Source of the DNA: Saprospiraceae bacterium
Lineage (GTDB): Bacteria; Bacteroidota; Bacteroidia; Chitinophagales; Saprospiraceae
Assembly: GCA_020436835.1 (NCBI GenBank)
Contig: JAGQWZ010000676.1
Coordinates: 1-42,211 of the forward strand
DNA: 42,211 nt
Direction of reading: 5' to 3'
A program made the position numbers and the translations under genes. Under the pieces are notes generated by a model. The model did not search any database. It was given only the letters and a program-made list of their open reading frames with translations, and was not told the DNA's origin. Shown here piece by piece: positions 17,129 to 25,004 of this stretch (the stretch's first letter is position 1; each line of letters starts with the position of its first letter).

Positions 17129-18469
17129 ATGAAGATTGTAATTGCAGGAGCAGGTGATATTGGATTTCATATTGCAAAACTTCTGACCTTCGAAAAGCAG
17201 GACATCACCCTGATCGATACGGACGGAGATGTCCTGGACCACGCCAGAACTCACCTGGATGTGCTTACTGTCAAAGGGGATTCCAGTTCATTTACGGTGC
17301 TGCAGGATGCTGAAGTGGATCGGGCCAGGCTGGTGATCGCAGCGACAACTTCCGAGAAAACGAATATTATCACAGCGATCCTGGCGAAAAAAATGGGTGC
17401 CAAACAAACCATAGCCCGGGTCCAGTCACAAGAGTATCTGGCTAAGGACCAGAAAGCGATTTTCCTTGAGCTAGGGGTTGATTCGCTGATTAGTCCTCAG
17501 CAGTTGGCGGCATATGAGGTACTCCGGCTGATCAAGCAATGCTCTTTGACGGATATATTCGAATTTGAAGGAGGCCAGATTTCCCTGATTGGTGTCTTGC
17601 TGGATGATTCTTCGCCCATTGTCAATATGAGTATCCGTGAAGTCGATGTGGTGTATGATAAGATAGTCTTCAAACCCATCGCCTTACTGAGGGGCCACCA
17701 GACTATCATACCGAATCCCAATACCATACTTAGACGCAACGATCATATCTACTTTCTTGCTCGCAATGAAGACATCAGTACCCTGGTCGGGATTGTAGGA
17801 AAAGATAATGTAGTGGTCAAGAACATCATGATTATCGGTGGCACCGAACTGGCGCTAAAGACCGCGCAACTACTTGAAGAACACTATAATGTTTTACTCA
17901 TTGAGAAGGACAAGGTGCGGTGCAAAGCGCTGGTGCAGGATTTACATGATACCCTGGTAGTGTGCGCTGACCCCAGTAATCTCAATGAATTGGAGGAAGA
18001 AGGTCTGAAGAAGATGGACGCAGTAGTAGCGCTTTCTGACAACTCGGAGTCAAATATCATCGCCAGCTTGATGGCGGAAGAAGCAGGAGTCTATAAGACG
18101 ATTGCCCTGGTCAGTAATACCCATTATGTACGTCTTTCGCAAAATATTGGTGTGGATACGCTGATCAATGAAAAGCTAATAGCAGCCAATAATATATTCC
18201 GGTTTGTCCGAAAAGGAAATGTGGAAGCGATCACCAGTATCCATGGTTCGGATGCGGAGATCATAGAGTTTAGTGTGACGAAAGGTCACCGGGTTACCAA
18301 ACGAACCTTAGCAGATCTCCATCTACCGGCTTCTGCGGTGGTGGGTAGTGTATTAAGAGGAAAAGAAGCTCTGATACCGGACGATGATTTCACCCTGCAA
18401 AGCGACGATAAAGTGATCATTTTTGCCTTACCGGAAGCAATTTCTATCGTGGAAAAAATATTCAGGTAA
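17129..18469 (+). CDS. trkA: Trk potassium uptake system NAD-binding regulatory protein TrkA
   Basis: This 446-residue cytoplasmic regulator controls the TrkH channel. It has two RCK halves. The first has the dinucleotide-binding GAGDIG at residues 7-12 and an acidic residue at the end of the second strand (LIDTDGD). The second Rossmann unit begins near residue 232 with IMIIGGTELALKTAQLL. Each half ends with a TrkA-C domain; the last one covers roughly 365-446 (EIIEFSVTKGHRV, LQSDDKVIIFAL). The length agrees with E. coli TrkA (458). ATG 17129 was chosen because residues before it are not family-like and overlap the promoter. It is followed after 5 bases by trkH, a textbook pair. Confidence 0.95.
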   Translation: MKIVIAGAGDIGFHIAKLLTFEKQDITLIDTDGDVLDHARTHLDVLTVKGDSSSFTVLQDAEVDRARLVIAATTSEKTNIITAILAKKMGAKQTIARVQSQEYLAKDQKAIFLELGVDSLISPQQLAAYEVLRLIKQCSLTDIFEFEGGQISLIGVLLDDSSPIVNMSIREVDVVYDKIVFKPIALLRGHQTIIPNPNTILRRNDHIYFLARNEDISTLVGIVGKDNVVVKNIMIIGGTELALKTAQLLEEHYNVLLIEKDKVRCKALVQDLHDTLVVCADPSNLNELEEEGLKKMDAVVALSDNSESNIIASLMAEEAGVYKTIALVSNTHYVRLSQNIGVDTLINEKLIAANNIFRFVRKGNVEAITSIHGSDAEIIEFSVTKGHRVTKRTLADLHLPASAVVGSVLRGKEALIPDDDFTLQSDDKVIIFALPEAISIVEKIFR

Positions 18470-18474
18470 GTACC

Positions 18475-19926
18475 ATGATCAACTTCAATGCTATTTTTCA
18501 AATCATCGGTATTCTACTAATGATCGTGGGGTTATTTATGTTTACCCCGGTTATTTTTTCCGTTTATTATGATAGTGGTGATGCATTTCCCATCATCATC
18601 AGTGCCACCATCTCTATGTTGGTCGGATTTATATCCTTTTGGCTTACACGCCACAAGGATTTAACCGTTCAGAAGCGGGAAGGTTACCTGATCGTTTCCA
18701 TGGGTTGGGCATCTATCTTAGTGGCCAGTTCGCTGCCATTTATTGTCAGTGGTGCCATTCCTTCCATTACGGATGCTGTTTTTGAGACCGTTTCCGGCAT
18801 GACCACGACCGGGGCTTCCATACTCAATGATATCGAGAGTATGCCAAAAGGTATCCTTTTCTGGAGAAGTATGACTCAGTGGCTTGGTGGGATGGGAATC
18901 ATTGTCCTGACAATAGCGGTACTTCCTTTTTTGGGAATTGGTGGTTTGGAGCTTTTTGTTGCAGAAGCTCCGGGACCAACATCTGACAAGATTCATCCCC
19001 GTATCCGTGCTACGGCCAGTGCCCTTTGGATTATATATGTCGCACTGACTGCTCTTCTTTGTCTTCTGCTTTTTCTGGGAGGAATGAACTTCTATGATTC
19101 AATTAATCATGCCCTGACGACAATGGCAACCGGCGGTTTCTCAACCAAGAATGCAAGTGTGGCTTATTTTACCAGTCCCTACATTCACTACGTGATTATC
19201 ATCTTTATGTTCCTCGCCGGAGTGAACTATACTATAATTTTTTACCTGGTGAGATTTGATCTTCGGAAAGTTTGGAAAAATGAGGAATTCAGAGGATATC
19301 TGATCATTGTCATTTTCATTGCGATAACAGCAACACTCATGGTACGGCATGCGACGGGAGGGGAGTGGGAGAAGAGTTTTAGGGATGCAACGTTCCAGGT
19401 GGTCTCGCTCATCACGACCACCGGCTTCGTTACCGCGGATTATACTGCCTGGAAAACAAGTCTTACTGCCCTGTTCTTCATTTTATTATTTGCAGGCGCT
19501 AGTGCGGGTTCTACTGCCGGAGGCATTAAGCTGATTCGACATGTGGTCTTTGTGAAGAATTCTGTTCTTGAATTTAAGCGGCTTCTACATCCAAAGGCAG
19601 TGATCCGTCTCAAAATGAATAAAGAAATTGTTCCTGCCCGCATCTTAACCCATATCCTTGTTTTTCTTCTGATTTATCTCGGGGTATTTGTAATCGGATC
19701 GATCATCGTGTCCGGATTAGGGATGGACTTCCTTTCCGCCATGGGAGCAGTCGCGACAAGTTTGGGGAATGTGGGGCCCGGGATCGGGACTGTCGGTCCC
19801 CTCTATAATTTCGCACCGTTATCAGACGCGGTAAAATGGGTCTTGATGTTTCTGATGTTACTAGGACGCCTGGAGCTATTTACTATTTTAATCCTCTTTA
19901 CCCCCTATTTCTGGAAGGCTAATTAG
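18475..19926 (+). CDS. trkH: Trk potassium uptake channel subunit TrkH
   Basis: This 483-residue inner-membrane protein carries out K+ uptake. It contains four pore-loop repeats of the TrkH/KtrB superfamily with their filter glycines: SGMTTTGAS, MATGGFSTK, ITTTGFVTADY and TSLGNVGPGIGTVGP. Hydrophobic helices surround each loop. The SAGSTAGGIKLIRH stretch preceding the last repeat is a strong TrkH signature. It starts 5 bases after trkA, so the two are translationally and transcriptionally linked. Its stop codon lies within a small palindrome shared with the stop of the convergent GNAT gene. Confidence 0.96.
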   Translation: MINFNAIFQIIGILLMIVGLFMFTPVIFSVYYDSGDAFPIIISATISMLVGFISFWLTRHKDLTVQKREGYLIVSMGWASILVASSLPFIVSGAIPSITDAVFETVSGMTTTGASILNDIESMPKGILFWRSMTQWLGGMGIIVLTIAVLPFLGIGGLELFVAEAPGPTSDKIHPRIRATASALWIIYVALTALLCLLLFLGGMNFYDSINHALTTMATGGFSTKNASVAYFTSPYIHYVIIIFMFLAGVNYTIIFYLVRFDLRKVWKNEEFRGYLIIVIFIAITATLMVRHATGGEWEKSFRDATFQVVSLITTTGFVTADYTAWKTSLTALFFILLFAGASAGSTAGGIKLIRHVVFVKNSVLEFKRLLHPKAVIRLKMNKEIVPARILTHILVFLLIYLGVFVIGSIIVSGLGMDFLSAMGAVATSLGNVGPGIGTVGPLYNFAPLSDAVKWVLMFLMLLGRLELFTILILFTPYFWKAN

Positions 19927-19936
19927 TATGTACTAA
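19923..19936. repeat. 14-base palindrome covering two convergent stop codons
   Basis: TTAGTA (19923-19928) and TACTAA (19931-19936) are perfect inverted repeats separated by TG. The TAG of trkH (19924-19926) and the TAG of the GNAT gene (read from 19935 to 19933) both lie inside. The hairpin has no flanking T run, so it is not an obvious terminator. Confidence 0.5.
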
Positions 19937-20769
19937 CCCAGCTCCGGTCCGGCAATGGCAAATTGGGATGTTCTTTCTCCGAAATTGACCTTACCCCCTC
20001 TCTGCATGCGCACAAATTCTCTCGCCCGTACAAAGCCGAGGTCCTGAAGAAGAGCATTCCAATCAGGTCGGTCGAATGCGTCCAAAAAGGAGGGCTCGCT
20101 GGAAAACCTGCCCATATGGTTCTTCACCAAAATGGATGCTCTATCTAACGACGGAGAAATCAAAGGACCGATTTGAGAAGCGTTGCGTCCCTTCCGTCCG
20201 AATATATAACCATCTGTATCTTGCTGGACCCTATCCGGATTTTTTGCATACAACCAATGTAATAATTTACCGCGGTCTCCGCCGAAGATGATCTGATCCA
20301 GTTTAATTATTTGATCGATATCGGGATTTTCTTCAACCCTTGACTTTTGCGAACTACTATTCCTGATGATTTTCCCGGGAGTATATTTCCATCGGGTCAG
20401 TGTATCGGTAGGCTGGAAAGAAAACTGTTCATAGACTTTTGCTCCATCCGGAGTCGCATCAAGACAAAGGATCTGATCTGGATAATTCTCCAGCACCTTT
20501 TGCAACATATAGGACGCAATGCCTCTACGTCGGAATTTGGGCAGAACCAAGACCATGGCAATCCATATGAATGTTTGATAATGCAAAGCGGAAATGCTGG
20601 CTATGATTTTATTGTCAGCCTCCATCACAAAATGAGCGCCGTCCAGATATAGAAGCATTTCCCAATCCGTAATTGTCTGATTCCACTGGGCTGCTTCCAC
20701 CAAAGTCATCGCCGGTCGAATGTCGGCTAATTGCATTGGGCGTAATCTCATACGCTCTTGGAAAGCCAT
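19933..20769 (-). CDS. GNAT-family N-acetyltransferase (two-domain, YitH-like)
   Basis: This is a 278-residue cytoplasmic protein. Residues of about 7-135 form a GNAT domain with the acetyl-CoA loop motif RRRGIA (80-85) after a VLVLPKF strand and LDATPDGAKVYEQFSFQ afterwards. The second part (about 150-265) contains SILVKNHMG and LLQDLGFVRAREFVRMQRG, resembling the C-terminal domain that follows GNAT in YitH-type proteins. The acceptor is unknown. The start codon overlaps the last 22 bases of the aldolase gene upstream, which implies translational coupling, so its substrate is probably connected with that pathway, for example an amino sugar or sugar acid. It is the last gene of the minus-strand run and its stop is 6 bases from that of trkH. 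Confidence 0.85.
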   Translation of the reverse strand: MAFQERMRLRPMQLADIRPAMTLVEAAQWNQTITDWEMLLYLDGAHFVMEADNKIIASISALHYQTFIWIAMVLVLPKFRRRGIASYMLQKVLENYPDQILCLDATPDGAKVYEQFSFQPTDTLTRWKYTPGKIIRNSSSQKSRVEENPDIDQIIKLDQIIFGGDRGKLLHWLYAKNPDRVQQDTDGYIFGRKGRNASQIGPLISPSLDRASILVKNHMGRFSSEPSFLDAFDRPDWNALLQDLGFVRAREFVRMQRGGKVNFGERTSQFAIAGPELG

Positions 20770-21815
20770 TTTTTCAAGTGGTTCCGGACAAATTTATCAT
20801 CATTTAAATGTGGATATGCCCGATAGATCCGGTCGATTTCCTCCATTTGTCCTGGAGAAAGATCTTCATCGGGATCTAAACACCAAATACCCTCAAACAA
20901 GCCCTGTCTTCTCAATACTTCATGCAGACCGGCGATGCAGCCTTTGAAATTGTTCTGGGCATCAAAAAAAGCAGCATTACTATCGGTTATCTGTTGAGCG
21001 AGACTGAGAATGTCCGAGGTAAGCTCAATTTTATTTTGCTTGATCTTTTTTGCCAGATTAAGCAGATCTACCGCTTTCCTGGTCCATACCGACCAGTGGC
21101 CCAATAATCCTCCTACGATCTCCTTCTCAACGATACCGGTGGGCGTATTGATCTTGTACTTCGTAATCAGATCGAGAAGTATATTATCATCATTCCCGGT
21201 GTAGAGGGCGATTTCGTCCTTGCGGGAGGAATGACAGACAGCCTGCACAACGTCCAGCGTTTGATAGCGATTAAAGGGAGCGATTTTGATCGCATTGACA
21301 TTTGGAATCTCACAAAATGCTTCCCAAAATCCTCTCGTCAACAATTTACCCCCCACGGCCGGTTGAAGATAAAATCCAAAAACCGGCATGATTTGACTGA
21401 TTTCCTGTGCCCTGGTAATTAACTGATCTTCGGAAAGTTTCTGCAGACCATTGGTACTCAATAGGGCAAGATCGTATCCCATTTTGCTTGCATAAGTGGC
21501 TTCCTCCACTGCCTGGCGGATTTCACCACTAACTCCAGCTATCTTGATGATATTTGTCTTCGGATGATTCTCTGTCTCCAGGGCGGCGATCTTCAGTACC
21601 TGCCGGTATAAATTAATCTCCGGATCACGAATCGCAAATTGGGTGGTATGCACTCCAACCGCAATTCCTCCTGCCCCTGCATCCAGGTAGTAACGCGTAA
21701 GTGCTTTCTGCCTTTTCTGGTCCAGCTTCCGGTTTTTGTTAAGAGCTAACGGATGTGCAGGAATAACTGTTCCCTGCATTAGTTTATTTCGGATTTTATT
21801 AGAAAGTTGCGTCAT
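20748..21815 (-). CDS. Dihydrodipicolinate synthase/N-acetylneuraminate lyase-family aldolase
   Basis: This 355-residue class I aldolase of the DapA superfamily is longer than the usual 290-300. The Schiff-base lysine is Lys177 (NAIKIAPF) and the catalytic tyrosine probably Tyr149 (FGFYLQPAVGG, in place of the usual YNVP). The normal GTTGE loop appears as GVHTTQ (54-59). The extension is C-terminal. True lysine biosynthesis is unlikely given the altered motifs and the context; members of this superfamily cleave or dehydrate keto-acids and sugar acids. It starts 22 bases after the epimerase-like gene and overlaps the GNAT gene. The reaction cannot be named from sequence. Confidence 0.88.
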   Translation of the reverse strand: MTQLSNKIRNKLMQGTVIPAHPLALNKNRKLDQKRQKALTRYYLDAGAGGIAVGVHTTQFAIRDPEINLYRQVLKIAALETENHPKTNIIKIAGVSGEIRQAVEEATYASKMGYDLALLSTNGLQKLSEDQLITRAQEISQIMPVFGFYLQPAVGGKLLTRGFWEAFCEIPNVNAIKIAPFNRYQTLDVVQAVCHSSRKDEIALYTGNDDNILLDLITKYKINTPTGIVEKEIVGGLLGHWSVWTRKAVDLLNLAKKIKQNKIELTSDILSLAQQITDSNAAFFDAQNNFKGCIAGLHEVLRRQGLFEGIWCLDPDEDLSPGQMEEIDRIYRAYPHLNDDKFVRNHLKKWLSKSV

Positions 21816-21837
21816 CGAAAATCATATAGTTGTAAGA

Positions 21838-22863
21838 TTAGAATTTTCCATCCCTGGTTTCAAAATGAGTGGGTTTATTTAATAATTTCCCTCCTCGCAT
21901 AATCCAATTGGCAGTCCATTCGAGCATTTGTTCACTATTAACGGAAGGTGCACCAAATAATTCAATCGACTGCGATGCATCACTGAGCAGGGCGGTTGGC
22001 TGTGGTGTACCGGTAAAGCGAGGCTCCTTTTTCATTTTTTTACCCAGTTCTACTGCTATTTCTTCAACCGGTAGAACACTGGGCCCTGTCACATTCAAAA
22101 TTTTTGCCGGACTGGCGCAGTAAAGCAGGGATCTCAATGCAATTTCATTGGCATCACCTTGCCAGATTACATTTACATGCCCCATACTTAAATCGATAAT
22201 TTCTTCATTCCAGACTTTCTGTCCGATATCATTAAGAACCCCGTATCTGAGATCCAGGGCATAATTAAGTCGAAATAATAAGACCCTGGTTTTATGCTCT
22301 AATGCGAAATACTCAAAAATTCTTTCTCTGCCCAGGCAGGACTGAGCATATTCTCCGATAGGAGCAGGAGGTGTGCCTTCCGAGGCCCCGTTAGAGGATA
22401 TGGGCATCAATGGGTATACGTTCCCCGTGGAAAAAGCGACAATACTGGAAGCCGGATACTTTTGACAGACCATTCCGGGGAGCCAGGCATTCATCGCCCA
22501 GGTATAGGCTTGATTTCCACTGGTACCAAATTTCTGACCGGCCAGATAAATGACATTTCTGGCCGGAGGGAGGATTTCTAAAAAGCCGGGATCCAGAAGA
22601 TCACCAGCAAATGTCGTGATGCCATGCTTTTCTAAAAAAAGTTGGCTGGCAGGATTGGAAAATCTTGAAGCAGCAAAAACCTGAGCCCGGCTTGCTGCCT
22701 TCTCCAGTCCTCTTTTTAATAATACGGTAAGGCTGGGACCCATTTTACCTGCTGCTCCCAAAACCATAAAATCACCCTCCATTTTTTTGAGATCCTGAAC
22801 CAACGCTTTGGAAGGCTCGGTTAAAATCTCATCCAGATGATCTTCATCTTTTATGCTGAACAT
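21838..22863 (-). CDS. NAD-dependent epimerase/dehydratase-like protein lacking the catalytic lysine
   Basis: This 341-residue cytoplasmic protein belongs to the extended SDR family. The N-terminal 30 residues precede a nucleotide-binding GAAGKMG (36-42), an acidic segment GDLLDP follows, and VIYLAGQKFG and FSTGNVYPL are typical epimerase strands. The catalytic YxxxK is replaced by Tyr172-AQS-Cys176 (EYAQSCLGRERIFEY), so ordinary SDR proton relay is in doubt; either another residue serves or the protein has a different role. It is placed 12 bases after the Nramp-like gene and 22 bases before the aldolase gene, clearly in one operon. The substrate is probably a sugar or sugar acid derivative handled by the aldolase. 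Confidence 0.85.
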   Translation of the reverse strand: MFSIKDEDHLDEILTEPSKALVQDLKKMEGDFMVLGAAGKMGPSLTVLLKRGLEKAASRAQVFAASRFSNPASQLFLEKHGITTFAGDLLDPGFLEILPPARNVIYLAGQKFGTSGNQAYTWAMNAWLPGMVCQKYPASSIVAFSTGNVYPLMPISSNGASEGTPPAPIGEYAQSCLGRERIFEYFALEHKTRVLLFRLNYALDLRYGVLNDIGQKVWNEEIIDLSMGHVNVIWQGDANEIALRSLLYCASPAKILNVTGPSVLPVEEIAVELGKKMKKEPRFTGTPQPTALLSDASQSIELFGAPSVNSEQMLEWTANWIMRGGKLLNKPTHFETRDGKF

Positions 22864-22875
22864 GTATTCAGTTGT

Positions 22876-24066
22876 TTAGAATATTAGTCTTTTTAAATGG
22901 AAAAATGCAAGAACCACTAAAAGGAGAAATCCTCCTACCGGCAAGATTCTCTGCAGGACGGAATAAGTTATTCCCTGCATAATGTCTTTGCGGATAGACA
23001 ATTTTAGCAGAAAAAATGCCGCTGCCGGTGCCACAATAATGGTGATGGCCTGAGCAAATACAATTAGTTGCAAAGGTAATTTTCCAAAGGCAATGGCAAT
23101 CGAACTGCCAAATAGAATCACCAGAACCACCATTATTTTGACCCTTGGACTTCGGAAGTCATGTCCAAATCCAAATGCATCTCCCAGAATAGTCCCTCCA
23201 ATCGTAGCATTACCCAGAAGAGAGGTAAACGACGCGGCAAAAAGACCTATCATAAAAAGAACCTTGGTGGTCTCGCCAAAAAGCGGTTCAAGGGCAATGC
23301 CCAGGTCTGCGGCGTGATTCACTTCTATATTTTGATGATGAAGGATGGATGCTGCGCACATCATAACCATGCTGGATAGGAATCCCAGAACCAGAATACC
23401 GCGAATGCTTTCTGCCGATGATATTTTAATTTCTTTTTTACTCCACCCTTTAGCCTGCACAAGATAGCTCTGATAAAATGCACCAACAATTGAAAAACTG
23501 GATGCCACCAGTGCCACGACCAGGAGTTCCGAACCCGAGGGTATGCTAAAGGTGAATCCCTGGATGATCGCACCGATATCCGGTTTGCTTAGGATGAGTG
23601 TCACGAAAAAACAAATCAACATTAATAGGACCAGTATACTCATTACGATTTCCAATACTTTATAAAAGGACCTCACGTAAACCAGAAATATCGCAAGCAG
23701 AGAAATTACACTGATCCAAAAAGCCTGCGAAATTCCAAACATTTCATAAAATGCGACACCGGCACCAATCGAGTTTCCAGCCTGAAAGGAAGAACCGATA
23801 AAGAAAATACCGAGACCTAGAAAAAAGGAGGTGTATTTCCCGTATAATTGGCTTATGGTCTGCATTAATGATTTCTGGGTTAGACATCCGATGGTACCGG
23901 AGAGCGTAGTGTAACTGATCATGAATATGATCGAAATGACGATCACCCAAATCAGATTATATCCATAGGAAGCTCCCAGTTTAGTATTGACAGTTAAACT
24001 GCCAGGCCCAAAGACTAAAGCCGCGGTAATTAGTCCCGGTCCGATCTTATGAAAAATGGATCGCAA
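22876..24066 (-). CDS. Nramp-fold membrane carrier without the canonical metal-binding motifs
   Basis: This 396-residue protein has about eleven hydrophobic segments and the Nramp-like start IGPGLITAALVFGPGS. In true Nramp metal carriers helix 1 has DPGN; here the equivalent is GPGS (20-23). Helix 6 normally has MPH, but here GAFYQSYLVQ (196-205) lacks both Met and His. Without the Asp, Met and His ligands Mn2+/Fe2+ transport is unlikely. The remaining signature (SIGAGVAFYEMFG near 99-111, a GW-KKE loop after helix 6) keeps the family recognisable. It is the first gene of a tight set with an epimerase-like protein and an aldolase, which suggests uptake of an organic substrate. Metal import by an altered site remains possible. 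Confidence 0.85.
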   Translation of the reverse strand: MRSIFHKIGPGLITAALVFGPGSLTVNTKLGASYGYNLIWVIVISIIFMISYTTLSGTIGCLTQKSLMQTISQLYGKYTSFFLGLGIFFIGSSFQAGNSIGAGVAFYEMFGISQAFWISVISLLAIFLVYVRSFYKVLEIVMSILVLLMLICFFVTLILSKPDIGAIIQGFTFSIPSGSELLVVALVASSFSIVGAFYQSYLVQAKGWSKKEIKISSAESIRGILVLGFLSSMVMMCAASILHHQNIEVNHAADLGIALEPLFGETTKVLFMIGLFAASFTSLLGNATIGGTILGDAFGFGHDFRSPRVKIMVVLVILFGSSIAIAFGKLPLQLIVFAQAITIIVAPAAAFFLLKLSIRKDIMQGITYSVLQRILPVGGFLLLVVLAFFHLKRLIF

Positions 24067-24110
24067 TATTTATTAGTTTATCCTTTTACTGGGAGAGGCC
24101 TGCTAGCTTA

Positions 24111-24932
24111 TTAAGAACGATAATAACTTTTCCTTTCTACTAAGTAGTCGGACTTTCCATCACCAATTCGAAACAAGGTAGGAATAGTTTTTCTTTTACC
24201 GAAAGCAGGGACAAATATTGCTATGTGAAGATGAGGCCCGGTGGTCCAACCGGTACGGCCACTGTCTGCGAGATAGGTGCCGGCAGTTATTTCATCGCCG
24301 ACCCGGACGCCTGCACTATGTTGCTTCAAATGCGCATATTCGGCGTACGTGCCATCCTCATGTTGGATTGTGATGACATTATTGAATTGCATGCAGGACC
24401 GGTCCGGACAGGATTTATTATTCGAATCAACAACCTTTATGACCAGCCCGCCCCGCATAGCAAAGACCGGGGTGCCTTCCCTCATATTGAAGTCGATGGC
24501 GTACTCATTCTGATGCGACATTTTGCCAAGATATCCCTGGGAGACTGCCTCACCACTACCCCGGGCAAAGGGTAACTCATAGACAAAATTGGTGTCAAAA
24601 TCTTCGAGCAGCACATTACCCACTGCATACTGAGCTGAGGTACGGTATTGCCACGGTCTTCCGGGAGTGGCAGAAAGGACGGCTAAAAGCTGGTTGTCTT
24701 CACGCGGATTCAAGACGACAACGTCTCCATTGCGATGGTCAGTTGTCAATCCCTTCAGCTCTAATTTTAGTTCTACTGAAACCGGGAAAAATTCAGAATT
24801 ATCACAGTATATCCGTATTTCACTTTCACTGATTTCCTTTTCATAAAATTTCACATTGATCTCTTCCTGACCAAAGAGGCATATAGAGAGGCCAATTAAA
24901 GATAGGCTGAACCAGAAATGTCTACTGTTCAT
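24111..24932 (-). CDS. Secreted M23-family metallopeptidase
   Basis: This 273-residue protein (start chosen at 24932) begins with a Sec signal peptide MNSRHFWFSLSLIGLSICLF and a likely cleavage near residue 21. An in-frame ATG at 24950 would add MRNLCI and spoil the signal; GAGGAA lies 10-14 bases before the chosen start. A beta-rich N-terminal region leads to an M23 domain: His140 and Asp147 (HQNEYAIDF), His201 (YAHLKQ), and the final HLH motif (His234, His236). Family members cut peptidoglycan cross-links or related glycine-rich peptides. All zinc and catalytic residues appear intact. It starts 72 bases after the M17 gene and ends 44 bases before the Nramp-like gene. Confidence 0.92.
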   Translation of the reverse strand: MNSRHFWFSLSLIGLSICLFGQEEINVKFYEKEISESEIRIYCDNSEFFPVSVELKLELKGLTTDHRNGDVVVLNPREDNQLLAVLSATPGRPWQYRTSAQYAVGNVLLEDFDTNFVYELPFARGSGEAVSQGYLGKMSHQNEYAIDFNMREGTPVFAMRGGLVIKVVDSNNKSCPDRSCMQFNNVITIQHEDGTYAEYAHLKQHSAGVRVGDEITAGTYLADSGRTGWTTGPHLHIAIFVPAFGKRKTIPTLFRIGDGKSDYLVERKSYYRS

Positions 24933-25004
24933 GATACACAAATTCCTCATTGATAAACTCAGCTCTGCCTGGATTTATTTTAAGGAAATACTATTGGATA
25001 GTCC

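Noticed and set aside
24225..24575. Plus-strand frame of 116 codons
   Set aside because: It is antisense to the M23 peptidase domain, whose catalytic residues are intact.
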